Below are positions 24,435 through 35,448 of a DNA stretch of 64,000 bases, piece by piece (the first letter of the stretch is position 1; the number at the start of each line of letters is the position of its first letter). The position numbers were made by a program, and so were the translations under genes. A model generated the notes under the pieces. That model was not told the DNA's origin, did no database searches, and saw only the letters and a list, made by a program, of their open reading frames with translations. Origin of the DNA: Diadema setosum (taxonomy: Eukaryota; Echinodermata; Echinoidea; Diadematoida; Diadematidae); the NCBI RefSeq assembly GCF_964275005.1, contig NC_092694.1:28392632-28456631 (forward strand). Reading direction: 5' to 3'.

Positions 24435-25490
24435 GAATTCCTGGATCCGCCCCTGTAATGCAAGCAATGAGTTTGGATATTTGTGGTTGACGCATCATGG
24501 ATCGAGAGGGGGCGCTTCCCCCTCTGGTTCCCCCTCACTATAGTATGTTAAAACAACAGAAATAAAGATAAGAAAATGGGGGGGGGGGGGTCACGCCAGC
24601 CTTTATTTTTTTTGAGGCGCCCCTCCCCTTTACGGAATTCCTGGATCCACCCCTGTGACGCGTTATGACATTTGCAGTTAGTTTGAAAATTTTGACATCT
24701 GTGGTCGACGCGTTATGACATTAAATTGTGGTTAATCCCCGATTTTGACATTTGTGGTTGACGCAATCGCGGATTGAGAGGAGGCGCATCCCCCATTAGT
24801 GCCCAATCTCTTTATTTCGTCAACACAACAAAAATAAAAAGAAGAAAATAGGGGAGGGGAGAGGGTCGCGCAAGACTTTTACTTTGCAAAGACGCCTCCC
24901 CTTTACGAAATTCCTGGATCCGCCCCTGTAATGCAAGCAGTGAGTTTGGTCATTTGTGCTTGACGCAATGATGGATCAAGAGGGGGCGCATCCCCAGGGC
25001 CTCTGATGCCCCCTTTCTTTTCTTTTCTTTTTTTTTTTTGTTAAAACAACATAGATAAAAACAAAAATATGGGGGGGGGTGCGATAGCCTTTAATTTTGA
25101 AAAGCCGCCTCCCCTTTACGAAATTCCTGGATCCACCCCTGTAATGCAAGCAATGAGTTTGGATATTTATGGTTGACGCAATCATGGATCGAGAGGGGGC
25201 GCTTCCCCCTCTGGTTCCCCCTCACTATAGTATGTTAAAACAACAGAAATAAAGATAAGAAAATGGGGGGGGGGGGGGTCACGCCAGCCTTTATATTTTT
25301 TTTTAAGGCGCCCCACCCCTTTACGGAATTCCTGGATCCACCCCTGTGACGCGTTATGACATTTGCAGTTAGTTTGAAAATTTTGACATCTGTGGTCGAC
25401 GCGTTATGACATTAAATTGTGGTTAATCCCCGATGTTGACATTTGCGGTTGACGCAATCGCGGATTGAGAGGGGGCGCATCCCCGTTTAG
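24435..25490. repeat. Higher-order repeat of about 687 bp
   Basis: The block beginning near 24435 recurs from about 25120 with the same unit order, for example GCAATGAGTTTGGATATTT at about 24461 and 25148. This shows block-wise amplification of several 200-bp units together. Confidence 0.75.
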
Positions 25491-26004
25491 TGCCCCCCTC
25501 TCTTTATTTTGTGAACACAACAGAAATAAGAATAAGAAAATGGGGGGGGGGGCCTAGGGTCGCACCAGCCTTTGATTTTGTAAAGGCGCTTCCCCTTCAT
25601 GGAATTCCTCGATCCGCCCTTGTGACGCGTCATGACATTTTGCAGAAAATTTGGAAATTTTGACATTTGTCGTCGACGTGTTATGACATTAGTGGTTAAT
25701 CCGATTTTGACATTTGTCGTCGACGTGTTATGACATTTTCAGTAAAAATGGAAATTTTGACATTTGTCGTCGACGTGTTATGACATTAGTGGTTGATCCG
25801 ATTTTGACATTTGTCGTCGACGCGTTATGATATTAGTGGTTGTTTTGACATTTGTCGTCGACGCATTATGACATTAATGGTTGTTTTGACATTTGTCGTC
25901 GACGCGTTATGACATTAGTGGTTGTTTTGACATTTGTCGTCGACGTGTTATGACATAAGTGGTTGTTTTGACATTAGTGGGCGATTTTGACATTAGTGGG
26001 CTCT

Positions 26005-26085
26005 ACAGGGGTACCTCAAGATGTAAGCATTTATCAGTCAATGTTTGCATGAGTGATATCAAGTTTTCCCCCACTTCTTAATTTT
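26005..26085 (+). mobile_element. LINE reverse transcriptase fragment, right half
   Basis: GGGGTACCTCAAG encodes GVPQ, the reverse transcriptase motif that should follow the fragment ending at 18839. ATGAGTGATATC (MSDI) a little further fits the next part of the domain. This places the foldback insertion at the GVPQG motif. Confidence 0.6.
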
Positions 26086-26479
26086 ACACATTTTGCTGAC
26101 AATTAGACATCCATCATTTCCTAACATTACAAAGAAGAAACCAGTAGTAATGAACCCTAAATTATCTACATATCTCATTTGTTTGAGTCAAGCTCAAATC
26201 ATTCGAATCATCTTTGAATTTTGAGTCACACGTGGATAAGACAATTTCGCTAATTACCGAAAGGCTAACTCTCGTGAATCATGGAAAGCAAACATCGTCT
26301 TTGCAGTAATCCCTAAAGTTTTTGGGCTTTACAATTAATTTTCATGGAATTCCCACGGAAGGAATATATCCTTCTCACAAAAGTCGTTATTAAATATGAT
26401 CGACATACGTTTCAAGCTTACATGATATAATGTATGATGTGTATAAAACATCTACGCGGTATATATATATATATATATA

Positions 26480-26510
<31 letters not shown>

Positions 26511-26890
26511 ATCTGAACATGCCCTTGTGATCTATACAACTGCTTGATACTGACTCTAATCTAATTGTATTCCACTTTTATGCTGGAAAATTATAGCATT
26601 ATTGAACTAAAAACGATAATTCAAGCTACGAGTTATTTGCAAAATCACTAATTTAAGAAAGAAAATGTTTCATTCAAAGCACACATGTAATTTTTTGAAC
26701 ATTTTTTAGCTCAGGAAACTCAGGGAAAAAATGTGTTTTTGGTAATGAAACATACCCAAACAATTCAACTTTCCTAAGTATTGCTTCACAACATAAATTC
26801 AACACCAAAATTAAACCTTTTTTTTTGTGCGCTGCTATGTCGTGCTCATATGATGTGTGCATGTCAAAGGATAACGTCTAATCACGTTTT
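26086..26890. other. Intergenic, upstream of GPCR copy 3
   Basis: AT-rich sequence with a (TA)n(TG)n microsatellite at about 26459-26510. No gene seen. Confidence 0.5.
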
Positions 26891-26899
26891 GCGTATACA

Positions 26900-27064
26900 A
26901 TGATATCATTGGCTCAATTCAACACATACTCTGCTCATGCGAACAATCTGACGCCGAATATAAAGACTGAAGACATGTTGTACGAATACATCATTTCAAC
27001 GAAATGCGGATTCACGTGAACTGCGGATATTGCTAGTCTGTGCTCAGAAGGTCAGCTGCTTCGG
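26900..27064 (+). promoter_or_regulatory. GPCR family promoter and leader exon, copy 3
   Basis: TGATATCATTGGCTCAATTC, then CTGCTCATGCGAAC, then GACGCCGAATATAAAG with a weaker TATA box at about 26958. The leader GAATACATCATTTCAACGAA follows and ends GTCAGCTGCTTCGG before the donor gtaagg at 27065. It drives the only fully intact receptor. The NRF1-like box and TATA box are both slightly off the consensus of the other copies. Confidence 0.8.
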
Positions 27065-29008
27065 GTAAGGTTTGCTAGTTAATTTGCTTATACTGCAACA
27101 GATTACCGTACAGTAAAGAGAAACTGAACATTGTGGTGAATTATAATTTAGTATAATGTACAAAATTGCATTAAAACGAGAGTATTCATAATGCCTTAAA
27201 AGTAAAGAATTAATCAAATCGGATGTCATGAATTTTGCTATTAATTTCTACAACCTCGCTTATAGTGACGTTAGTCAAGGTAGTTTGTAGCATTTCATAT
27301 ATCGGTGGCGATATTTACTATCATTTTATTTTTATTTCAATTTTAGGAAGAATCTAAATGTATGAGAGTAGACATTTTTTTCTCAATCACATGACCGGAA
27401 TTATAAGAAGCAAAATAGATACCATTGAAAATTGAAATCCCCAACGGACAAGGTGTAGTCATAACCGATATCTTGTCTTTTAATAGTATCGACACATCAA
27501 GAGTCTCGTAAAAGACCCGGTATTTTGACACGTTAAAATGCCCTACCTATATCAAATGCCGTAAAGCTGTTGTTAGCTCCGACAGTTGTGAAAGAAAAGC
27601 TAGAGAGACGAAGACATGCGAGTCAGTGCACGACCCCTACTGAATAACTCAGCCGTGACTAGAATAAACTAGTCACTTTAAGCAATGAATAAGCTGCCAG
27701 TGCTTACATTCCAGAACATGCATGCATTGTTAACAGTGTTTTCCGTACAAGCTACCTATAGCTGATAGACAAATCCCGCAATGAAAGACGTAAATGTTCA
27801 GAATGATCTCCAAAGGCCCCTCGCTTCCCCTTGACTCTTCTCACTGATGGGTTGAATTGAATCGTAAAGACCTTCTACTCGCTAATTCTTTTGCGCTAAA
27901 AACAGCTTTATAGGAGGCGTTTGACAAAGACTAGAATTGTAAGAATGAGTTTATCTATAGCTATTAATGAAGGGCATTATTTTTGTTAGCTATACACACG
28001 CAGTTACATAACACCCAATTTTACCCAGTCCAATCGAACATCAGTGAACAGCACGTATGAAATTATGCGAAGCTTCTTGAAAATCGGAGGTGAAATTAAG
28101 AAAGGAATGACATTTGAAGTTTCCATTGTAGAGTTATATTGGTCGTAACCTCGGTGGACAAATATTAGTGGATAAAGTGCATATATGACCCCAGAAACTT
28201 CCCTATTTGTTCGTAAGCAAATATTCATAAAACAAAATCCCTGTGTCACAGCTATTATGCAGTCAAGCAGTTTCTACCGCAAAGAAACAAATAAGGGCGA
28301 AAGTTGTCAGTCTACCTTAAATCATGAGTTAACTTTAAACAAGAAAATTCGGTTGTCATCTCTTCAGTGGAAAAATTCTTACGGGCGTTATCATGAGAAA
28401 TATCACATTATTCGCATATGTAGTTTCTGGCAAAGTCACTATCTTTTTTTAAACAGTTTAACACAGGAATGTTTTTAAAGCCTATTCCTGTCTTTGCAAC
28501 TGACTGACAAATTGCCCTACATCGACGTAAATAAGCACAGGCTTGATCAGTGTTTTAGTAGTAGCCATGATAAAAAAGTCATGGGCGTACATACTCGACA
28601 TGCATACATATTACGCAGTACCCGCCGCATACTAGATCACTAAGGATACTAAGGATTAGAACCAACACCTGCTGTCGGGCGGAAGTTCGGTGGTCTATAT
28701 AGTAGAGATGACGCCTGTCTGGAGATCAGAAGGTCGTAGGTTCGCATCTTGCTGGAGTATGTACGCCCATGATTTGTTATCATGACTGCTACTAAAACAC
28801 TGATCAATTCAGTGCTTACTTACATCGATGTAGGGCAATTTGTCAATCAGTGGCAATGAAAACATCTCGACGGAAGAATTTCACGAATTTGAATATTCCT
28901 GTCTTGTTTCGATTTTGATGAAACTTTTGTCACGTTATTGATCCTCTGATATCATAACAGTCAAGTCAACTTTTTCTTATGTATCTTACATTATTCTGTT
29001 CTTTACAG
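27065..29008 (+). other. Leader intron of GPCR copy 3
   Basis: From the donor at 27065 to the acceptor (ttctttacag) ending at 29008. It is the longest of the family introns because it contains the tRNA-like foldback at 28495-28855. The rest is AT-rich with partial similarity to the intron of copy 1. Confidence 0.7.
28495..28855. mobile_element. Foldback element with a tRNA-like core
   Basis: Inverted arms of about 95 bp: ACTGACTGACAAATTGCCCT at the left and its near complement at the right, sharing TACATCGA, CACTGATCA, TAGTAG and CATGGGCGTACATAC words. The loop (about 28690-28760) looks like a tRNA-derived Pol III promoter: an A-box-like TATAGTAGAGATGACG and a B-box-like GGTTCGCATCT about 45 bp later. 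No protein. It could be a SINE captured by a MITE, or a hairpin family with an internal Pol III promoter. Confidence 0.7.
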
Positions 29009-29024
29009 AAAAAGAAGAACAAAA

Positions 29025-30431
29025 ATGAGGATACTGACAACTCAGGAGATCTTTTTCCTTATTATATCTGGAACGGTCCATTTTGCAGTGTCAGCACCGC
29101 CGACCAACACTACACCCGTTAAATGTTCTACCCCAAATACTACGAGGGCACCTGTTATCAACTCTAAAAGTCAGTCAGACATTAAGGACATCGAAGGCCG
29201 TTTGACGCCACATGCCCAACCTCTAGACAATGCTTCATATTTTACCCAGTTTCAAAAGAGCTACTCACAAATTGAAACAACCCCGTACTACGACGAAAGC
29301 GGTGAAATCAAGACATTTCCACGTAGGGATTTCATTATGTATAAAACTAACTATGAAAATCTGAGAAATATAAATGCAGATTCATTTGACATCGGTACGC
29401 CGGATTCTATCACGCAATATGATGAAGGGCCTTTAGTCTCCCAACCTCTTTCGATGTTTCAGTCAGTTACATGGACATGGGTAACGATTCCACAACTAGC
29501 AATGTCCATGCTGGGTATAGTAGGAAACCTGATCGTGATCATGGTGTTATTCCAACGGCGCCACACTTGTCGGTCGACTGATGCACTGATCGGTGCCCCG
29601 GCCGTTGCGGATTTCTTCACCTCAGTGGTTCCGCTACCTAGGTCTCTCAAGGTTCCTGGAACATGGTTAGGGAATGTCTACTGCAAAGTAGTTTACACGT
29701 CAATGCTAATGTGGGTTTCAGTGGATGCCTCCATTTTTACTCTGACCTTGATTCCAATAGAGAGATACATTGCAATTGCCCACCCTCTTCATTTCAAGCG
29801 TCTTGTAACACGGCAAAGGGTTGGCAAAGTTGTTGCCTTAACATGGATGTTCGCATTCATGACAAACGTCTTTTTATTATTTGTGGCTGGTGCAAAAGGC
29901 GACAAGTGCAGTGAGGCATTTCAGTCACGGCTTTCGCAGATTATCTCAGGCTCTATGCTTTTCTTCGCTAAGTTTCTTACACCGGCTGGCATCATGCTTG
30001 TAGCCCAGGCCCTCACCGCACCAGTGCTTCATCGGCAATCCCGCCGGAAGCTAGGAGAAGATTCACACAACCATAAGTCAAGCCCATCAGCTAAGCACCT
30101 TGTGGCAAGAAAAAGAGTTCTCAAGATTCTGTTTCTCGTTATCGCAGTTTTTCTCATCTCGTGGACACCAACACAGACGGCATACTTCTTGTACAACCTT
30201 CGTGTCTTGCCAAAGTCCTATTTGTACAGTCCTCTAAATTCGGCCTTTATTGTCTTAGCCTTCTGTAATTCTTGCGCAAATCCTGTAATTTACGCAATTC
30301 GAAATCCTGAATTCCGCAAGGCGATAGGCGAATTCTTCAAATTAACCACTAGCACATCGGGAAGAACAGCTTTGTTCAGCGAAAAAGTAACAAATCATAC
30401 GGAATCGGCAATTTGCAATGTCCATGTCTAA
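29025..30431 (+). CDS. Class A GPCR copy 3, intact
   Basis: 468 residues. Signal peptide 1-23 (hydrophobic, ending AVSA), ectodomain 24-150 rich in Ser/Thr/Asn with NTT and NAS glycosylation sites, seven membrane segments from about 153 to 425. Key residues: N168 in TM1, D196 in TM2, C220 and C295 (loop disulfide), ERY 246-248, P320 in TM5, W380-T-P382 in TM6, NPVIY 419-423, helix 8 and a short Ser/Thr tail. Two residues are missing in the TM2/loop 1 region compared with copies 1 and 2 (TSVVPLP against TSVFMVPLP). The start follows the acceptor by 16 nt. Family knowledge: a plasma-membrane receptor signalling through G proteins. Peptide-like ligands are plausible but not shown. Confidence 0.92.
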   Translation: MRILTTQEIFFLIISGTVHFAVSAPPTNTTPVKCSTPNTTRAPVINSKSQSDIKDIEGRLTPHAQPLDNASYFTQFQKSYSQIETTPYYDESGEIKTFPRRDFIMYKTNYENLRNINADSFDIGTPDSITQYDEGPLVSQPLSMFQSVTWTWVTIPQLAMSMLGIVGNLIVIMVLFQRRHTCRSTDALIGAPAVADFFTSVVPLPRSLKVPGTWLGNVYCKVVYTSMLMWVSVDASIFTLTLIPIERYIAIAHPLHFKRLVTRQRVGKVVALTWMFAFMTNVFLLFVAGAKGDKCSEAFQSRLSQIISGSMLFFAKFLTPAGIMLVAQALTAPVLHRQSRRKLGEDSHNHKSSPSAKHLVARKRVLKILFLVIAVFLISWTPTQTAYFLYNLRVLPKSYLYSPLNSAFIVLAFCNSCANPVIYAIRNPEFRKAIGEFFKLTTSTSGRTALFSEKVTNHTESAICNVHV

Positions 30432-31768
30432 GATTTATTTTTTTTTTACATTAAGCTTGTAGAATCTGAAGACATAAAGATGTGTAAATACACCTTAGAA
30501 ATTTATATTATCTTCTCTTTGGTAGCTAAAGTAACTGCTCCCATTAAAAGTTTCGTATTAGAGAGTATATGATATATATTCTGTGGCTTTTTAAAAACTA
30601 TATTTAGCAGATTTTAACATTATAATCATGAAGACCGACGTACAGGTTTCACTATGAATGAGGTAAAAATGAAAAGCGTTTTCTCTGAATTGTTTGACCC
30701 GGATGCAGGTAAAAATGATAGAATAGCATGCCATGAAAATTTGAAAGATGTATATTATGTCATGTCAAAAAACATTGCATTGTGCTTGCATTGAAATTTT
30801 GATTGACAATTCTGGTGTCTTAGTACACCCGAAACATTGTACACACCTTCACAATTCTGCATTTACAATTATTATATCACATAAATCTCAATAACTATTT
30901 TATAGGTTTTATATATTATACTAAAATTTAAACAGAACTTGAAGCTAAACTCATTTACCAAATCATCGATAACAAGCTAAGAAAAAAATAAAAAGTGAAA
31001 GATCATTACAGCTGGTGAAAAAAGAGCAATAACATGCAGGCTTCTAAAAGCAAGACCATTCACAATGAAAATCATATTACGTAGTATTGGTATTTGCAAT
31101 ATTTCAGAAGCTTAAAATAATCATAGATATTTACAGGTATTCATTTGGAAAATTTTAAACTTTTGTCACCAGGAGATACGTTCGTAATGATTTGCGGGGG
31201 GGGGGAAAGGGTTACGTGAGTTTACATTCTTTGATCACTTTGGAAACCACTTCAACTATCTGCGTATAGCAATTACATGGATTTATTTTTTTTTTACAAA
31301 TTTCAGATTTGATTTTTGTTAACTTATTATAATTAATGTATTAGTTGTATAGAATTGTATACACATATACAAGGCTCGACATAAGCCGGTAGCCACCAAG
31401 AGGTAAGGGTATAAGGAGGGGTAGCAGAAAGAAATATTGGGCCGCTATTATCGAAGGAATGATATGTTTTGGCTGCCCGAACGAGTTACAAATGACTCTT
31501 GCGACTGTGTATATTATTTCAAGAAGCAAGTAAATAGCGATTCAGAAGCAAGAGCTTTGTATATAGTGCAAGAAAAAACTAGCGATTCAGTAAATGCATG
31601 CATTTCAACCAGATGCCACGACTATGGCTGATTACTGCTTGTCCTCACGGGCAATCTCAGTGTATTTCAACGTCAAAGTCGCCCAAATTATTTATTTTCA
31701 AGACGAAAGTTTATATATGTAAAACAGAAGCAGCTATAAAATGATGTTGAATATAATCATTGCATTTG
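30432..31768. other. Intergenic, no gene seen
   Basis: AT-rich 3' flank of copy 3, with a poly-G tract near 31196-31204. No gene supported. Confidence 0.5.
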
Positions 31769-32451
31769 TGACCCTGCACCTCAAAACAAACAAAAAGTCG
31801 CCAGACATGAATTTTTAGTTAAGACCATATTCTGAAAGAGCAGACTTTAAGCTTTAAAATGGTGTATAATTAAAATCAAATGGACTCTCCTAACCCATCT
31901 AAATATTGGAAAGAAAACACAAACTCAGGAAAAGTGTGAACTGAGAAAAGAGGCTCTGAAGTACAGTGTCTATTCAAGCGCTCAATCTTTACCAAACCGT
32001 GCTGGCTGTGCGATGAATGGGACAAAAAACAGGAAGTAAACCACCAGAGTAACAACAATGAAGGGATTATCAGATTAAACAGAAATTAAGAATGCCTCAT
32101 TAACACATTCTGTCCATAATTAATGCCAACTTCCAAAGCAGTAGCACTATCCTTTCAAAAGTTATTAGAGTGAACTGAAAGTGAAGAGTGTGAACAAGGT
32201 TTTTCAGAAATGAAAAAGAGATTCTAAAGACACACTATTCTACCAAAAATGTTCGAGATAAACTGCTAAAAAAAAACACACTTTCCTGCCCATTTCATGA
32301 TACCAAATTTAAGCATAATGTAAAGGAAGACTCGCTCTTTCAGAAAATATGAAAAAGTCAAGTTCGACTAGGTTGACCCATTTCACTTATTTTCAGTCCT
32401 CACGCAACATCAGAGTGTGCGACTTTATGTTCGTTTTGAGGTGCACGGTCA
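31769..32451. mobile_element. Non-autonomous TIR DNA transposon, 683 bp
   Basis: The ends TGACCCTGCACCTCAAAAC and the complement of TGACCGTGCACCTCAAAAC continue as inverted repeats for about 33 bp (to AAAGTCG). The element is flanked by an exact 6-bp direct repeat CATTTG (31763-31768 and 32452-32457). No transposase frame. Superfamily not assigned. Confidence 0.85.
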
Positions 32452-33010
32452 CATTTGTTTATGGTGTCATGGCAAATATTCGATTTCATAGTTCACCAGT
32501 TGGTATGTTACACTTTTTCAACTTAACTTATTCAAATGATTCCAGTAGGTGGTATTTGAAACCCGTTACCACACGTATCAACTTTAACATAGATTTCATC
32601 GTTATAATCACTTTCTGTTTCCGATAACTATTATAAATGTCTTTATTTTCTGTTGTATTTTACACTTAATTCCTCTGTCGCATTTCAAAAAGAAAGGAAA
32701 AAAAAAAGAGACAGAGTATATACCTGTAAAAGACCTCTAAAGTGATCAAATGTCAATGTAGATGTCTAACTCATTTAAAAAAAACAACAACATCATCACG
32801 TGGCATGCCTGATGATCCAACATGTGATCTTGTGAGTGTTTTGTCTGTCTTGGCTTGTACGTTATCATAATTTGATGATCAGAGGCAATGAAAATTTGAT
32901 GGATTCTTGATTTTTGTCCGAATCTTTACGACACGATGGAGCATGAATGATGTTCTTGTTTACGATCGTGACGATGTTTGCGCATGTTTGCGTATGTGGG
33001 TATGTGTGTG

Positions 33011-33057
<47 letters not shown>

Positions 33058-33110
33058 GCGAAAATACTCAGTATGTACGTATAAGGGTGTTTATGTCTTA
33101 TTTTGTTTAG
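32452..33110. other. Upstream flank of GPCR copy 4
   Basis: Homologous in patches to the flanks at 42.6-42.9 and 51.1-51.5 kb (ATTTCAAAAAGAA, GCCTGATG, TGTACGTTATCATAA words). It holds a (TG)n tract at about 33000-33054. Confidence 0.6.
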
Positions 33111-33120
33111 AGCATGACAG

Positions 33121-33278
33121 AACTGGCTGAATTCAACCCATAATCTGCTCATGCGCATGGTATGTCGCCGACTATTTAAGCACATAGACATGCATTCGAA
33201 TACATCATTTTCGCGAAGTGCGGATGCACATGAACTGCTGGTATTGTCCATCTGTGCTCTGGAGTTCAGCTGCTTCAG
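33121..33278 (+). promoter_or_regulatory. GPCR family promoter and leader exon, copy 4
   Basis: CTGGCTGAATTCAACCCATA, CTGCTCATGCGCATGG, then GTCGCCGACTATTTAAG with the TATA-like box at about 33172. The leader GAATACATCATTTTCGCGAA ends GAGTTCAGCTGCTTCAG before the donor gtaggt at 33279. Confidence 0.85.
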
Positions 33279-34138
33279 GTAGGTAATGTTGGCTATTGCT
33301 CAAGCCTGCAATATAGATTGTCGTCTCTGAATAAAACGAAATTGAACATCTCATGATGACTGTACATAGTTCAAGCCTTCTGAAGACAAATGCTTACTTT
33401 TTGCGCATTATTATTATTAGATCATATCAATAGTATTGTTATTGTTTATTTGCCATACCAGATGGTTGTTCTATTTTTATAACTTGATACCCCAAGAAAT
33501 AAAAGCAATAACTCCTGACACTTTTGAACGAAGAAACTAACAAATCAATTCTTCATACATGTCATGTGTTCTGTTGCAATGCTGTCGTATAGTTAATCGA
33601 TTTAGGTCATAACACCTAGACTAATAAACGTTGGCAAACGTTTTTTAATGTTTTGATTCCATTACACTTTCAAATTACAAGGAATAAGCGAGGCTCTATG
33701 ATTTATAAGTTTTTGTAATGAAATAGAAACTTGTGTGAAAGCCTTTTTGATATACCTGTCATGACATATCACACATTTTCATGTCATGAAAGTAAATTTC
33801 GCAGTGATCCACTGGTCAAAGAAGAATTGTTAAGCATTCACACGATAATAATATCTGAATCGCTTTATAAACGTTTTGAAGAAATGTCACTGTTTCTTAA
33901 GAACCATTGTCATTAAAGGGTTCTTTGGCGTTTCGTTATTTACTTTCATGAAATGTCATCTGTTTATAGGATTTTACAACGTGTACAATGCGTTTAAAGG
34001 CAATTGAACATCTGATTTTACTGCGCTTTGATAATTTTCTGATATTCCGACAGGCGACGTGAGAAATACTCCTCATATCCATTTTACCAGAGTATGTGTT
34101 TTGTTGTTGTTGTTGTTGTTGATTTTACATGGAAACAG
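33279..34138 (+). other. Leader intron of GPCR copy 4
   Basis: 860 bp between the donor gtaggt and the acceptor ggaaacag ending at 34138. A (TTG)n run lies just before the acceptor (about 34100-34121). An ATG at 34129 falls inside the intron and is unlikely to be the start. Confidence 0.65.
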
Positions 34139-34146
34139 GAAGAAAC

Positions 34147-35448
34147 ATGAAGATATCAGGAACTCGGACAATCGCACTCCTTGTCATATCTATAGCAGTC
34201 CGTGTTATAATCTCAGCACAGCCGGTTAACTCTACAGCTGTTCGATATTCAACCCCCAAGAATGTGAGGGCATCAGCTGTCAACTTTAAAAGTAATTCAG
34301 CCACTGAAGCCTTCGACAGCAATTTGACAACATATACACAACCTGTAGATAATGTTCCAGCTTCTACTCAGTTCGGAAACAGTCATTTGCGTATCGACAA
34401 AGGCGTTCAAATCAAGTCATCTACTGGAATCTATACAGAGACTGTAGAGATGAGAATGCCTAATTTTACAGCGCAAAATGATGAAGAGCCAACCGTCCTC
34501 CAACCGCAATGGAAGTGGCAGTCAGTTACATGGACATGGGTGACGATTCCACAACTGGCAATGTCTATTCTCGGAATAGTAGGAAACCTGACAGTGATCC
34601 TGGTGTTATTCCAAAGGCGCCACACTTGCCGGTCAACTGATGCACTGATCGGTGCTCTGGCCGTTGCGGATTTCTTGACGTCAGTGTTCATGGTTCCGCT
34701 GCCTACGCCACTCAGGGTTCCTGACACATGGTTAGGGGACGTCTACTGCAAGGTAGTTTACACGTCCATGTTAATGTGACTTTCAGTGGATACCTCCATA
34801 CTCACTCTGACTTTGATTCCATTGGAGAGATACATTGCGATTGCCCACCCTCTTCATTTCAAACGTGTTGTAACGCAGAAGAGAGTTGGCAAAGTTGTTG
34901 CAGGGACATGGATGATTGCATTCTTGGCAAACGTTTTCTTACTCTTTGTTGCTAGTGCGAAAGATGACAAGTGCACTGAGGCATTTCAGTCACGGATTTC
35001 GCAGATTATCTCAGGCTGCATGCTTTTCTTCGCTAAGTTTCTTATACCGGCTTTAATCATGCTTTTAGCCCAAGTTTTCACCGCAATAGTGCTCCATAGA
35101 CAGTCCCGCCTGAGACTGGGAGAAGATTCAAAATGCAACAATTCAAACCCTTCAGCTAAGTACCTTGTGGCAAGGAAAAGTGTCCTCAAGATTCTGTTCC
35201 TTGTTGTCGCCGTTTTTCTCATTTCTTGGACACCAACACAAACGGGATATCTCTTGTACAACCTTCATGTTCTGCCACCGTCCTATTTGTACCACCCTTT
35301 AAATTCCGCCTCAGTTGTTCTGGCCTTCTGCAATTCTTGCGCAAATCCTGTGATTTACACGATTCGCAATCCTAAATTCCGCACAGCAATCGGAGAATTG
35401 TTCAAATCAACCACTAGCACAAGAGCAGCTTTGTTCAGTGAGAAATAA
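34147..35448 (+). pseudogene. Class A GPCR copy 4, one nonsense codon in TM3
   Basis: Start chosen at the ATG eight bases after the acceptor, matching the paralogs. Signal peptide ending ISAQ, ectodomain with NST and NLT sites, then TM1 (GIVGNLTVILVLF), TM2 (ALAVADFL), loop Cys in DVYCK. The Trp codon of the paralog motif MLMWVS is TGA (34777-34779). The frame then continues without any break: LERY in place of IERY, SWTP in TM6, NPVIYTIRN in TM7, ending ALFSEK at 35448, about 14 residues earlier than copies 2 and 3. One point change thus separates it from a full receptor, so it is a young pseudogene or recoded. Confidence 0.87.

Larger units (their letters stand above)
18840..26004. mobile_element. 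7.2-kb foldback element made of inverted satellite arrays
   Basis: Both ends carry the same inverted sequence starting AGAGCCCACTAATGTC. Outer domains of about 385 bp (18840-19225, 25620-26004) are 41-bp tandem repeats built on CACTAATGTCATAACACGTC and GACGACAAATGTC. Inner domains are roughly 25-30 units of about 200 bp, each with GGGGCGGATCCAGGAATTCC, a run of C or G, and CATTGCTTGCATTACAG. Units point right before about 21.2 kb and left after it, apart from one re-inverted piece (22.16-22.44 kb). No coding frame is credible. The layout matches the foldback class known in sea urchins as TU elements; assignment to that group is inference. Confidence 0.8.

Noticed and set aside
19230-25600. 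Many open frames with RGGSRNSVKG-like peptides
   Set aside because: They are translations of the 200-bp satellite unit in several frames and both orientations, with poly-Pro and poly-Gly from C and G runs.
28690-28760. A genuine tRNA gene
   Set aside because: Only the A-box and B-box-like words are tRNA-like; no acceptor stem pairs and the segment is the loop of a foldback element.
32865-33251. Minus-strand frame with a (TH)n run, and the plus-strand (VC)n frame
   Set aside because: Both are translations of the (TG)n tract and the promoter flank of GPCR copy 4.
34129-34146. Upstream ATG as start of GPCR copy 4
   Set aside because: It precedes the splice acceptor ending at 34138, so it should be intronic; the ATG at 34147 aligns with the paralog start.
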